Assembly: GCA_038750655.1 (NCBI GenBank)
Contig: JBCDGZ010000022.1
Location: 1 to 63,635, forward strand
Length of the DNA stretch: 63,635 nt
DNA from: JBCDGZ01 sp038750655
GTDB lineage: Bacteria > Bacteroidota > Bacteroidia > Chitinophagales > Saprospiraceae
Direction: 5' to 3'
Below, in pieces: positions 35,443 through 43,654 of this stretch. The number at the start of each line of letters is the position of its first letter. Within the stretch, counting starts at the first letter, position 1. Position numbers and translations under genes: made by a program. Below the pieces are notes generated by a model that was not told the DNA's origin, searched no databases, and was given only the letters and a program-made list of their open reading frames with translations.

Positions 35443-36144
35443 TTATCCGCCATGACTTCGTCGCTGGCTGGCGACATTCTCTTTCTTAGTGATTTCATCA
35501 TCTATCTTACGGATGACGAGTGTTTCCAGCTCTTCTCCTTTTTGGAGTTTTAGCTTGAAAACGCCTTCTTTTTCGTGTTCCAGATTGACAGACAGTTGGT
35601 TCAATCCGAAATCGAGCGGTAGTTGGTCTTCAAAGATTAGCTCACCTTTGATGGACTCCAGCGAATAGCTCAACTGGCCTCCGTTTAGTGCATCGATGTT
35701 CAAACTGAACGACCCTGTCGTTGTCGTATTGGTCATCGAAACCACCATAAACTCGTTCATCAACACCTTATCAACTTTGACGGTTTGCGAAAAACTCGCG
35801 GTACCGTCGGTATCCAACTGCCGCAAGCGGTAGAAAGATTTCTGATCCGTGGCATTAACATCGAGGAAGCGATAGGCGCGTTGATCATCCGAATCGCCTG
35901 CGGCTTCTACAACTCCTACATCCTGGAATTGCACACCGTCAATCGATTTTTCGACTACAAATCGTTTGCTGTTGTCCTCTGAAGCCGTGCTCCACTCCAG
36001 CAAATGGCCAATCATATGCTCATTGGCCTTCAACGGCGTAGCATAAATAACCTCTGCGTCCGCTGGTGGTGCAGTCATACAGAAAGACAGCAGCAGCAAT
36101 AAGCATGATCGCCGAATGCTGAAAATGTTGGTAATTTTCCTCAT
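35443..36144 (-). CDS. secreted Fn3-like/T9SS-tail-like protein (paralogue B)
   Basis: 233 residues with signal peptide (SCLLLLLSFCMTAPPADAE). Same architecture as the downstream paralogue: GHLLEWSTASEDNSKRFVVEKSIDGVQFQDVGVVEA, FYRLRQLDTDGTASFSQTVKVDKV, then a tail with KLQKGEELETLVIRKIDDE. The LVIRKI stretch is the T9SS-tail-like part, again with an extension after it. The two genes probably arose by tandem duplication; the 152-nt spacer allows either joint or separate transcription. Confidence 0.8.
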   Translation of the reverse strand: MRKITNIFSIRRSCLLLLLSFCMTAPPADAEVIYATPLKANEHMIGHLLEWSTASEDNSKRFVVEKSIDGVQFQDVGVVEAAGDSDDQRAYRFLDVNATDQKSFYRLRQLDTDGTASFSQTVKVDKVLMNEFMVVSMTNTTTTGSFSLNIDALNGGQLSYSLESIKGELIFEDQLPLDFGLNQLSVNLEHEKEGVFKLKLQKGEELETLVIRKIDDEITKKENVASQRRSHGG

Positions 36145-36372
36145 AGTAATGGAAATGGTTTAAAAAAAGAATACTTTTTGCTATAAATAAAAATGTCGTA
36201 AAGGCTGCTTATTAATGAAAAGTTAAAGTAGATTTTGTGACGGGATAATTGGTTAATGATTAGTTAATTCCCTTTCTTTTTAGTGCCTCCGGCTGTATAA
36301 TTGTAGATATGAATTTATACACCATGTGAATTTAACCCTGTTGGGCTATGCCCAAATCTAAATCATCAATTC

Positions 36373-36918
36373 ATGAAAGCAAGTTCCATCCTCGGTATCC
36401 TTAGCCTCCTTCTAATTGGCCTGAGTTCCTGTAGTCCTAAACTGACCCCTTTCACCCAAAGACTTTACGAAGAAAATCGCTGGACGAATGAAGAATTAAA
36501 GCGTATCCAGTTCTATCTCTCGGAAGATATAGTCCTGCGCAGAGAGGTCTCTGGAGGATCGTCTGAAATTATCTCTGGAGAAATTAAGATGGTCGATGGC
36601 CAAAAGGTAGAGGAAATCGTCATCCGCAAAGGAACGCCGGGAGTATTCGTCTTTAGTCCCAAATCTGAACGCTTTGCCGTCAGCTTTGAAGGAGGCTCGG
36701 ATGAACGCTACTTGATGTTTGGCCCCAACCCCAAGAACGGCAATCGCTATGCCTTGCTGGCCTCTAACTGGCGTCGCCGTCGCGGGCAGGTCACCTATGA
36801 TGGTCGCAAGTACTACACGCCCGGCGAGAGCGCCTACGCCAGCCTGCTGGTCGACCTCAAGCGCGTGCGGAAAGTCTCTGTAAAATCGCGAACGGCCAAA
36901 GGCCGCACCGTACGCTAA
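36373..36918 (+). CDS. hypothetical lipoprotein
   Basis: 181 residues with a lipoprotein signal (MKASSILGILSLLLIGLSSC, acylated Cys about 20). The mature part starts with a helix (RLYEENRWTNEELKRIQFYLSEDI) followed by beta-rich sequence (VEEIVIRKGTPGVFVF, RYLMFGP, QVTYDGRKYY) and a very basic C-terminus. I do not recognise the family. Its stop codon overlaps the stop of the convergent pcm gene by 4 nt. Confidence 0.85.
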   Translation: MKASSILGILSLLLIGLSSCSPKLTPFTQRLYEENRWTNEELKRIQFYLSEDIVLRREVSGGSSEIISGEIKMVDGQKVEEIVIRKGTPGVFVFSPKSERFAVSFEGGSDERYLMFGPNPKNGNRYALLASNWRRRRGQVTYDGRKYYTPGESAYASLLVDLKRVRKVSVKSRTAKGRTVR

Positions 36919-37565
36919 TAACGGTTGAGCCCCTTGAGGAGCGGAACAAAGCGGAAAGCAGCCAATTGTTCTTCCTGATAATGATCGGCAGAAAGTCGGG
37001 TGATTTTGAGCATATACTGCACCTTGCTATCGCCGACCGGAATCACCAGTATTCCTCCGACACGGAGCTGTGTTTTCAGTGCCGGAGGAATGCTTCCCGC
37101 TCCCGCTGTCACAATAATCTTATCGAAAGGGGCATACTCTGGTAGCCCCTTACTCCCGTCTCTGAAAAAAGTCCGGATATTGCCGAAAGAATGTTCCGCA
37201 AAAAGGCGCTTGGCCTGCTTGTACAGGGCCTCCTGTCGTTCTATGGTAAATACCCGAGCGCCCAGCGCACCAAGAATCGCGGCCTGATAGCCCGATCCTG
37301 TGCCAATTTCCATCACCTTATCTCTTTTTTGAATCTCCAATAACTTGGTTTGGTAGGCTACTGTGTAGGGTTGAGAGATGGTTTGTTCATTGCCGATGGG
37401 AAATGCCTTATCCTGGTAGGCCCATTCTTCGAAAGCTTTTTCGAGAAAAAAATGGCGGGGGACCGCCCACATTGCTGCCAGCACCCGTTCATCCTGGATA
37501 CCTTTCTGCTGCAAGGAGCGCAAAAGCTGTTTCCTCAAGCCCTTATGTCTATAGGAATCTTTCAA
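36915..37565 (-). CDS. pcm: protein-L-isoaspartate O-methyltransferase
   Basis: 216 residues. Methylates L-isoaspartyl residues in damaged proteins using S-adenosylmethionine, starting their repair. The SAM loop is IGTGSGY at 87-93; TISQPYTVAYQT and DGSKGLPEYAPFDKIIVTAG, plus GGILVIPVG, are family motifs. Normal length. Single gene. Confidence 0.95.
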   Translation of the reverse strand: MKDSYRHKGLRKQLLRSLQQKGIQDERVLAAMWAVPRHFFLEKAFEEWAYQDKAFPIGNEQTISQPYTVAYQTKLLEIQKRDKVMEIGTGSGYQAAILGALGARVFTIERQEALYKQAKRLFAEHSFGNIRTFFRDGSKGLPEYAPFDKIIVTAGAGSIPPALKTQLRVGGILVIPVGDSKVQYMLKITRLSADHYQEEQLAAFRFVPLLKGLNRY

Positions 37566-37696
37566 ATTAGTGTTTCTTGAGCCATAGCAATTATTAAAGT
37601 ACCGGGCAATTTAGTAATTTTACAGCAGTAATTTGCACCTGTACTTCTTTACACATTCAAGTTATTTCGCTTTTCACACACAAACCACTTTTGAGT

Positions 37697-39103
37697 ATGA
37701 CAACTATTAAATTCGGTACAGACGGCTGGCGGGCCATTATCGCCAAAGATTATACCGTCGATAATGTTCGGCGCGTCGCCGAAGGAACCGCACTATGGAT
37801 GAAACAAAAGGGTTACTCTAAAGTCGTTATCGGCCACGATTGCCGCTTCGGAGGAGCTATGTTCGCCGAGACTACCACTCGGGTACTAGGTGCCCACGGT
37901 ATTAAAGTCAACTTGGCCAAAGGCTTCGTTTCTACGCCGATGGTTTCGTTGGGTGTCGTCAAGACCAAATCTGATCTTGGTGTCGTTATCACCGCTAGCC
38001 ACAACCCGCCTTCTTACAATGGCTATAAGCTGAAGTCCAACTACGGCGGCCCAACCATCCCAGCTGACATCGCTGCTGTAGAGGACCTGCTGCCCGACAG
38101 CCCCAGCACCGAACTGGCCGAACTGGACGCGATGTTCGAAGAAGGCTTACTCAACTATATTGACCTCGAAGAAATCTACCTCAAGCACGTTGAGGAGAAT
38201 TTTGATATGGAAACCATCCGCAGCGCCAAAGTCAAAATGGCTTATGATGCCATGTACGGTGCCGGACAGAGCGCCATGCGCCGCCTGCTACCCGATGCGG
38301 TACTGCTGCACTGCGATGACAATCCTTCTTTCCGTGGGCAAGCCCCGGAGCCGATTCACCGCAACCTGGGCGAACTGTCTGAATTGATTAAAAACGACCC
38401 CAGCATTGATCTCGGTATTGCCAATGATGGCGACGCGGATCGCATCGGTATGTACGATTCTGACGGTAACTTCGTCGATTCTCACCACCTCTTGTTGCTG
38501 CTCTTACTGTATATGTTCAAGTACAAAAACTTAACTGGTAAGGTGGTCGTTACCTTCTCCGTAACCGACAAAATGCGCAAGCTGGCCGAGCATTTCGGAC
38601 TCGACTTTGAAGTGACCAAAATTGGCTTTAAATACATCGCAGAAATCATGACGCAAGAGGATGTACTCGTCGGTGGCGAGGAGTCCGGTGGTCTGGCCGT
38701 CAAAGGCCATATCCCCGAACGCGACGGCATCTGGATGGGCCTACTGATCCTCGAATTCATGGCCAAAACTGGCAAGTCGCTTAAGGAGTTGATCCAGGAA
38801 GTCTACGACATCGTCGGCCCCTTCTCCTTCGATCGCGATGACCTGCACATCAAAGAAGAACAAAAGCAATCCATTATCGCCCAGTGCAAGGCTGGTGCCT
38901 ACTCTGCCTTCGGCAACTATCAGGTCCAGTCTACGGATACCATCGATGGCTACAAATACTTCCTCAGCGATACCGAGTGGCTAATGATCCGTCCCTCCGG
39001 TACAGAGCCCGTACTCCGCGTCTACGCTCAAGGACCTACGGCTCAGGACGTCAGAAGCATCCTCGATGCTGCGCAGCAGACCTTGCTAGGTGTTGAGGTG
39101 TAG
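37697..39103 (+). CDS. phosphoglucomutase/phosphomannomutase (alpha-D-phosphohexomutase)
   Basis: 468 residues from the ATG at 37697; a TTG two codons upstream is less likely. Interconverts hexose 1- and 6-phosphates through a phosphoserine. The active Ser is S101 in TASHNP; the metal loop is DGDADR, the sugar loop GGEESGG and the phosphate loop RPSGTEP, in the normal order. Whether glucose, mannose or glucosamine phosphate is preferred cannot be told. Followed by a strong terminator. Confidence 0.95.
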   Translation: MTTIKFGTDGWRAIIAKDYTVDNVRRVAEGTALWMKQKGYSKVVIGHDCRFGGAMFAETTTRVLGAHGIKVNLAKGFVSTPMVSLGVVKTKSDLGVVITASHNPPSYNGYKLKSNYGGPTIPADIAAVEDLLPDSPSTELAELDAMFEEGLLNYIDLEEIYLKHVEENFDMETIRSAKVKMAYDAMYGAGQSAMRRLLPDAVLLHCDDNPSFRGQAPEPIHRNLGELSELIKNDPSIDLGIANDGDADRIGMYDSDGNFVDSHHLLLLLLLYMFKYKNLTGKVVVTFSVTDKMRKLAEHFGLDFEVTKIGFKYIAEIMTQEDVLVGGEESGGLAVKGHIPERDGIWMGLLILEFMAKTGKSLKELIQEVYDIVGPFSFDRDDLHIKEEQKQSIIAQCKAGAYSAFGNYQVQSTDTIDGYKYFLSDTEWLMIRPSGTEPVLRVYAQGPTAQDVRSILDAAQQTLLGVEV

Positions 39104-39133
39104 CTACTGCGTTTACTTACGGACTTGGAATGG

Positions 39134-39165
39134 AAAATGCCTGGTGCTTTGCACCAGGCATTTTT
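39134..39165 (+). terminator. terminator of the phosphohexomutase gene
   Basis: Perfect 14-bp inverted repeat (39134-39147 with 39151-39164, 3-nt loop TTT) followed by Ts. Confidence 0.85.
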
Positions 39166-39343
39166 GGTTGACGGATTGCGCGGCATCGCCATCCCTTCGA
39201 GACCTTTGGCGCTTTGGTTGACGGTGGACGGCCTTTTGTGGTGGTTCGTGGGCTCCGCACTTTCTGTGCCCTTCATCCCAAGTCCTTACCCGCGTGAGGC
39301 CGTCTACCGTCCACCGCTAGATTTAGCACTCGCTAAATCTAGC
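39163..39343. repeat. inverted- and direct-repeat block between two genes
   Basis: TTTGGTTGACGG occurs at 39163-39174 and 39213-39224. An 18-bp arm at 39216-39233 pairs with 39298-39315 with two mismatches across 64 nt. A perfect 12-bp hairpin, GCTAGATTTAGC at 39316-39327 with 39332-39343, contains the stop codon of the following minus-strand gene. The block is more GC-rich than the AT-rich gaps elsewhere. It could be a REP-like or miniature mobile sequence; only copies elsewhere in the genome would decide. Confidence 0.55.
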
Positions 39344-40181
39344 CCTTGAAGACTAGCTTGGTCTCATCTTCAAAGTGACAACGCATCCACTCTGGCAGTG
39401 GGTCGCCATCCTCGGTAACGAATTGTACATCGCCATTGTCTAGGACGCGGTATTTCCAGAAGTGCATTTTGCCTTTTCCGCTGATGTAGGAGCCGAAGCG
39501 CAGGACGTATTCGACCTCCCAGCCGTCGTGTACGCGGGAGACGTTGATGTCGTTGCCGCCCAGCTCGGGGATGCCGAGATCAATATCTTTGATGCCTTCG
39601 ATGTTGTAGAACTCATTGGCTAGGGCCGCCATGTTGAGCGGTTCCTTGGAGCGAATGGTGATGGCGTCCTGGGTATCATTCCATTGGACATGCTTATCGA
39701 TAATCAGGTCGAACTCATCCAGCAGCTCGTTGATTTCTTGGCTTTCGGTTTCGCTGATGCCTTCTTGGAGCGGCGCGGCCCAGGCCACATCGCGATCAAA
39801 AATTAACATCAGGCGGTCGATGGAAGGGTTGGGAAAGGTATGGATATTGCACTTGGCAATGGCTTTGGCCTTCTCATCTCTCATGTAAATATTGGTGAGT
39901 AGGCGGTAGATATTATCGATGTTATTATAGGGAATAATAATATTCTGATACCGTAGGTCTTCCGCTTTGGCCTCGATGCGGAGGGCCAGGCGCGCGGCGT
40001 CCCGTTTGAACTTGCGCATCAATCGCTTTGGAATTTCGGATCTCAGCTTTTCTTCCTCTCCGGCATTGCTGGCCAAGACCGGTTGAGCCGATTGAGCCAG
40101 CATTGGAGCACTGCCCGAAGACAGGGAGAATACAAGACAACAGGCAACTAGTCGCAACAAAAACTTCATCTGTTCTTTCAT
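39339..40181 (-). CDS. hypothetical secreted protein
   Basis: 280 residues with a signal peptide (hydrophobic LLRLVACCLVFSLSSGSAPMLAQ). The mature protein begins with a basic helical region (RLMRKFKRDAARLALRIEAKAED), continues with NIYMRDEKAKAIAKCNIHTFPNPSIDRLMLIFDRD and a C-terminal beta-rich part (VHDGWEVEYVLRFGSYISGKGKMHFWKYRVLDNGDVQFVTEDGDPLPEWM). I do not recognise it. Its stop codon lies inside a perfect hairpin. Single gene. Confidence 0.8.
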   Translation of the reverse strand: MKEQMKFLLRLVACCLVFSLSSGSAPMLAQSAQPVLASNAGEEEKLRSEIPKRLMRKFKRDAARLALRIEAKAEDLRYQNIIIPYNNIDNIYRLLTNIYMRDEKAKAIAKCNIHTFPNPSIDRLMLIFDRDVAWAAPLQEGISETESQEINELLDEFDLIIDKHVQWNDTQDAITIRSKEPLNMAALANEFYNIEGIKDIDLGIPELGGNDINVSRVHDGWEVEYVLRFGSYISGKGKMHFWKYRVLDNGDVQFVTEDGDPLPEWMRCHFEDETKLVFKG

Positions 40182-40371
40182 CGATATTCGATTGTAAAGT
40201 TTGACTTAATTTATTAGATCGCGGCCTGTATTTTCAGATTGTTGTATAAAATGTGTGACTTCTGTATTTTTTCAAATCAGTTAAAACAATGGGCTATTCG
40301 GCGGTTTTTTGCCGAAATAAGTCTTGAAAAGGGGGATTCAAGTGACTTTTTTATCAGGACGATCACTAGGA

Positions 40372-41823
40372 TCAAAATTGATAGCACTTTACGTTTTTTC
40401 CTTTCGATGGACGCCAGCCGGGTACTCCGCCGTCGCCGCTGAACAATTCGAATGGGTTGACTTTCAAACCGACATAGAAATCTGTACCGGTGAAATTTGA
40501 ACGGCGGGTTATGCTGCCTATGTTATCTGAACCAATAGTCAGAAAACCTATCCGTGCACTCATACCAATTCGAAAATCGCGCCAATTATATAAAACTACG
40601 GGCACGGAGGCGCCAAACCAGCGGTGTTCAAATCGAGGAGTGAGGGCCAATAGATTATTGCGCTCTATAGTATTGCCAAGCAAGTTTATCGGAAGCCGCT
40701 GTACGAGCAGGGCATGGGCGTAGAAGTTAGGGGCGATATTGTAGTCGGCTTGCAAGTTGAGGGCGGCGGGCAGCCAGATACTGAATTCTCGGGCGACTAG
40801 TGAGGCGGTAGGATCACCTAGGACTTGCTCACTTATGGTATTGGTATAGTCTTCCACTGTTTCGAATCCATTGTAATCGGTACCGTCGATACTGACGGCG
40901 TTTGAGAGTTCGAGTCGATGTAGCTCTGCACTGTTGTTGAATTTGATGCGGCCGAAATCGACGATGGCGGCGCTGAATTTCCATAGGTAGCTGTCCTCGG
41001 AGCCATCGAGCGTGTAGGTGAAACCCAGGTCGACCGCCAAGCCTCCGCCATTTCTTTCCCGATTAAAATCTTCGCCATCGGTATTGCCGGTGGTCAGTCC
41101 GAACTCGACGGCGGCTTGACTGAAGGAGAAGGTATCATTGGGCAGCTCCGTAAAGCTGATGTCTGCTTGGTTTTCAAAGAAAAAGGCTTCGTAGCCGTTG
41201 AGGAATTTCAGGGAGATACCTAAGCCTAGCTCGCCGCGGGCGGTGGGTTGGCCGTAGGCGTAGTTGAGGCCGATTTCGCTCCAGGCCATCCCTGCGACTT
41301 GGAAGGCTGGGATGTCGATGGGGTCGCCCAGGGCCGTACGTTCGATGTTGTAATAACTCAAAGAAGCCGGAATCTTCTGCGCACTGACGGCCGTGCGGAC
41401 ATTGGTGAATAGACCAAAAGAATGTACGCCATCCAGATTGACCATAAAAGAAGGGCCGGTGATTGTGGTCAGCGTTGACGCGTAGCGATTGCGATTATCG
41501 TCAAAATAATCCAAGATCAGCACATCCGGATCGATTTGCGACTCATTTTCAAAATCCGTCATTGGACGAATGTTATCCGTGTTTTTGAGTATATCGATCA
41601 GATTGGTGTTGCGGATGAAGGCATAATTATTTTCTGTAAAGTGGCCAAAGGAAATTAGATTGACATCCCAGCTGAATTTGCTGGTTAGATTATTGGCCGG
41701 ATTGAGCAGTAGGCTATTGACTCCCGAATAGTTATCCGTTCTTAAACCGATTTGCTCTTGTGCTTCTAACTGATGAATAGTCAGCATCATCAGTAGGATG
41801 ACTACGATGTTGTAGAATCTCAT
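40372..41823 (-). CDS. DUF5723 family outer-membrane barrel protein
   Basis: 483 residues with a signal peptide (YNIVVILLMMLTIHQLEAQ). The start LRTDNYSGVNSLLLNPANNLTSKFSWDVNLISFG and repeated amphipathic strands ending in an aromatic strand (FYVGLKVNPFELF) fit DUF5723, a predicted outer-membrane barrel family restricted to Bacteroidota. Function is unknown. Single gene. Confidence 0.85.
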   Translation of the reverse strand: MRFYNIVVILLMMLTIHQLEAQEQIGLRTDNYSGVNSLLLNPANNLTSKFSWDVNLISFGHFTENNYAFIRNTNLIDILKNTDNIRPMTDFENESQIDPDVLILDYFDDNRNRYASTLTTITGPSFMVNLDGVHSFGLFTNVRTAVSAQKIPASLSYYNIERTALGDPIDIPAFQVAGMAWSEIGLNYAYGQPTARGELGLGISLKFLNGYEAFFFENQADISFTELPNDTFSFSQAAVEFGLTTGNTDGEDFNRERNGGGLAVDLGFTYTLDGSEDSYLWKFSAAIVDFGRIKFNNSAELHRLELSNAVSIDGTDYNGFETVEDYTNTISEQVLGDPTASLVAREFSIWLPAALNLQADYNIAPNFYAHALLVQRLPINLLGNTIERNNLLALTPRFEHRWFGASVPVVLYNWRDFRIGMSARIGFLTIGSDNIGSITRRSNFTGTDFYVGLKVNPFELFSGDGGVPGWRPSKGKNVKCYQF

Positions 41824-42242
41824 TGGTGTATACTTTTATACCTGCCCCGATAGATGCATACAACATCTACCAACGGACATGAAACATTAAAGTGGAGGGA
41901 GAAAACAAAGGAATCTGCCTTCTATCCAACTAAATTTATGCCTCTTTTACAAATAGGTAGGAATGATCTTATGAAAACTGATAAGTTGAGTGTAGCAAAT
42001 GATTCAACGGCAAACAACCAAGAAGTTACCGCGGAAGAAAAAGTATAGAAAGTAAACTAGTGAAGTTAAAAAGCAAATAGGACTTGCAAAAGTTGGGTAT
42101 GCATTCGAATAATTGTCAAACACCATCACTTCCCTAATAGTTCCCCAATGCTCCTTTAATTTTTCTTTCTGTTTCTTTCTAGGCCATAGAGACGAATAAA
42201 AACGGGCGGATATTGTAAAGGCCGCAGATTATTCTGTGAATG
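41824..42242. other. gap with one doubtful small frame
   Basis: 419 nt between the divergently read DUF5723 gene upstream region and the kinase stop. A plus-strand frame from 41854 (or Mets at 41938 and 41971) to 42048 would give at most 64 residues, ending in an acidic DSTANNQEVTAEEKV tail. No homology or promoter supports it; I do not annotate it as a gene. Confidence 0.4.
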
Positions 42243-42605
42243 CTAAGGAATAAGTGCCAAAATGCGGGGTAAAAAGATGATTAGCCCAATAATTATTGCA
42301 CCGAAGGCCATGATCAATACCCCCGCGGCGGCCACATCTTTGGTTTTTTTGGCCAATAGATGGTAATCCGGCGAAACCAGGTCAGTAAGGTACTCTAGTG
42401 CTGTATTAAAAGCTTCTGCGCTCAGTACGCCAACAATGGCTAGGGTAACCAGCATCCATTCGGTGGGGCTGATGGAAAAGTAGAATCCGGCAATGATCAC
42501 GACAGTAGTGGCAAAGAGGTGAATCTTGGCGTTGGGCTGACTTTTGACCAAATCAAAAAGGCCTTCGAAGGCGTAACGAAAACTATTTAAGCGCTGCTTT
42601 AGCAT
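42243..42605 (-). CDS. dgkA: diacylglycerol/undecaprenol kinase
   Basis: 120 residues. Small integral-membrane kinase with three predicted helices (FATTVVIIAGFYFSI; WMLVTLAIVGVLSA; AGVLIMAFGAIIIGLIIFL). The family motifs EAFNTALEYLTD and KTKDVAAAGV are present, and the N-terminal amphipathic FRYAFEGL region is typical. It probably recycles undecaprenol or phosphorylates diacylglycerol. The start overlaps the preceding gene by 23 nt. Confidence 0.93.
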   Translation of the reverse strand: MLKQRLNSFRYAFEGLFDLVKSQPNAKIHLFATTVVIIAGFYFSISPTEWMLVTLAIVGVLSAEAFNTALEYLTDLVSPDYHLLAKKTKDVAAAGVLIMAFGAIIIGLIIFLPRILALIP

Positions 42606-43569
42606 TGCTAAGTTCGGGATTAAAATATTGAGAATTGAACTGATAAGTGCCCGAAATACCCAGATGACTGGAAGAGTCCGTGGTAATCGTAGAGAATCCT
42701 ACACATTCGAAATGGCTGGAATGGAAGATGTAATCAATTGGGTTCTGTAAAAAAGCATTAACGTCTACCTGCGTACTTCTGCGACTATCGTTGAGGTTGG
42801 CAGCTTCCTTGAGGTTTTGGATTTCTGCCCACCAAGGGGGAGCATAGTAATCACCGAAGGTCAGCAGCGGCTCTTTGATTCGATTGGCATACTCGGCGAT
42901 TTGTCGCAGGTGTTGCCGCAAATCTTCATAGGCATTACTGAACAGGGGAGGGGTAGTGTGAGAACTGATAAAATAAATCTTCCTGGACATGCCCGAAGGG
43001 CGAAAGCTACCAATCAAGTTGGGAATGTCTTTATAATAAAAAGTATCGACCAGCTGTAGCGGAAATTTTGAATAAATGGCCTGGCCGTAAGGATCGAAGC
43101 GGACAATGGTACTGGAATAAGGGTACTCTCTGGACAGTTGCTCTTTGAATTGTACATCCCAATCGGGGGTGACCTCCTGAATGGAAACCAAGTCGGCCTC
43201 AGCATCCAAAATCGAGTTGATCATCCCCTCGTAATTGTTCTCATCGGAGGCAGAGACATTGAAATGAGCAATTTTGAATACCGCATTACTGGTTTGTGCA
43301 GGCAACCGTAGGTCGGCATTGGAGGCATATTTCAAAAACATACACAAACCCGCACAGCAGGCAAAACTGGTGAACATCAGCCGGGGTTGGCGGATAATGA
43401 GAAAGAAAATGCCCAGTACCAGATAGCTCAACATGATGTGAATGGCAAAGCTAGCGCCCATCTTGAACAGAAAGTAATTGGGCGTAAAAATACAGATCAG
43501 TGCTCCCGCTATAATCAACAGGCTTAATCCCCATTGGACTGATTTGTAGTTGAACAGTTTGGTAACCAT
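42583..43569 (-). CDS. EEP-fold (endonuclease/exonuclease/phosphatase) membrane protein with degenerate active site
   Basis: 328 residues. Three predicted N-terminal membrane segments (about 14-32, 37-59, 64-84) are followed by an EEP domain: FNVSASDENNYEGMINSILDAEADLVSIQE carries the first Asn and the metal-binding Glu. Later motifs are altered: GDxN is GDYYAPPWW (Asn lost) and the catalytic SDHxP is SSHLG (Asp lost). Family members of the YafD type hydrolyse phosphodiesters; this protein may be inactive or use a different mechanism. It overlaps the kinase gene, so both are probably cotranscribed. Confidence 0.8.
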   Translation of the reverse strand: MVTKLFNYKSVQWGLSLLIIAGALICIFTPNYFLFKMGASFAIHIMLSYLVLGIFFLIIRQPRLMFTSFACCAGLCMFLKYASNADLRLPAQTSNAVFKIAHFNVSASDENNYEGMINSILDAEADLVSIQEVTPDWDVQFKEQLSREYPYSSTIVRFDPYGQAIYSKFPLQLVDTFYYKDIPNLIGSFRPSGMSRKIYFISSHTTPPLFSNAYEDLRQHLRQIAEYANRIKEPLLTFGDYYAPPWWAEIQNLKEAANLNDSRRSTQVDVNAFLQNPIDYIFHSSHFECVGFSTITTDSSSHLGISGTYQFNSQYFNPELSNAKAALK

Positions 43570-43654
43570 ATTGCGGGCAAAGATAATTATTTTCTCTATG
43601 TAATAAGGGGCTGGCTTTTAATTTTTTATGTTAATGACCGCATTGGTCAAATTA

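Noticed and set aside
41854..42048. Plus-strand frame of 64 codons ending in DSTANNQEVTAEEKV
   Set aside because: No recognisable motif, no supporting promoter and several possible starts; described only in the gap entry.
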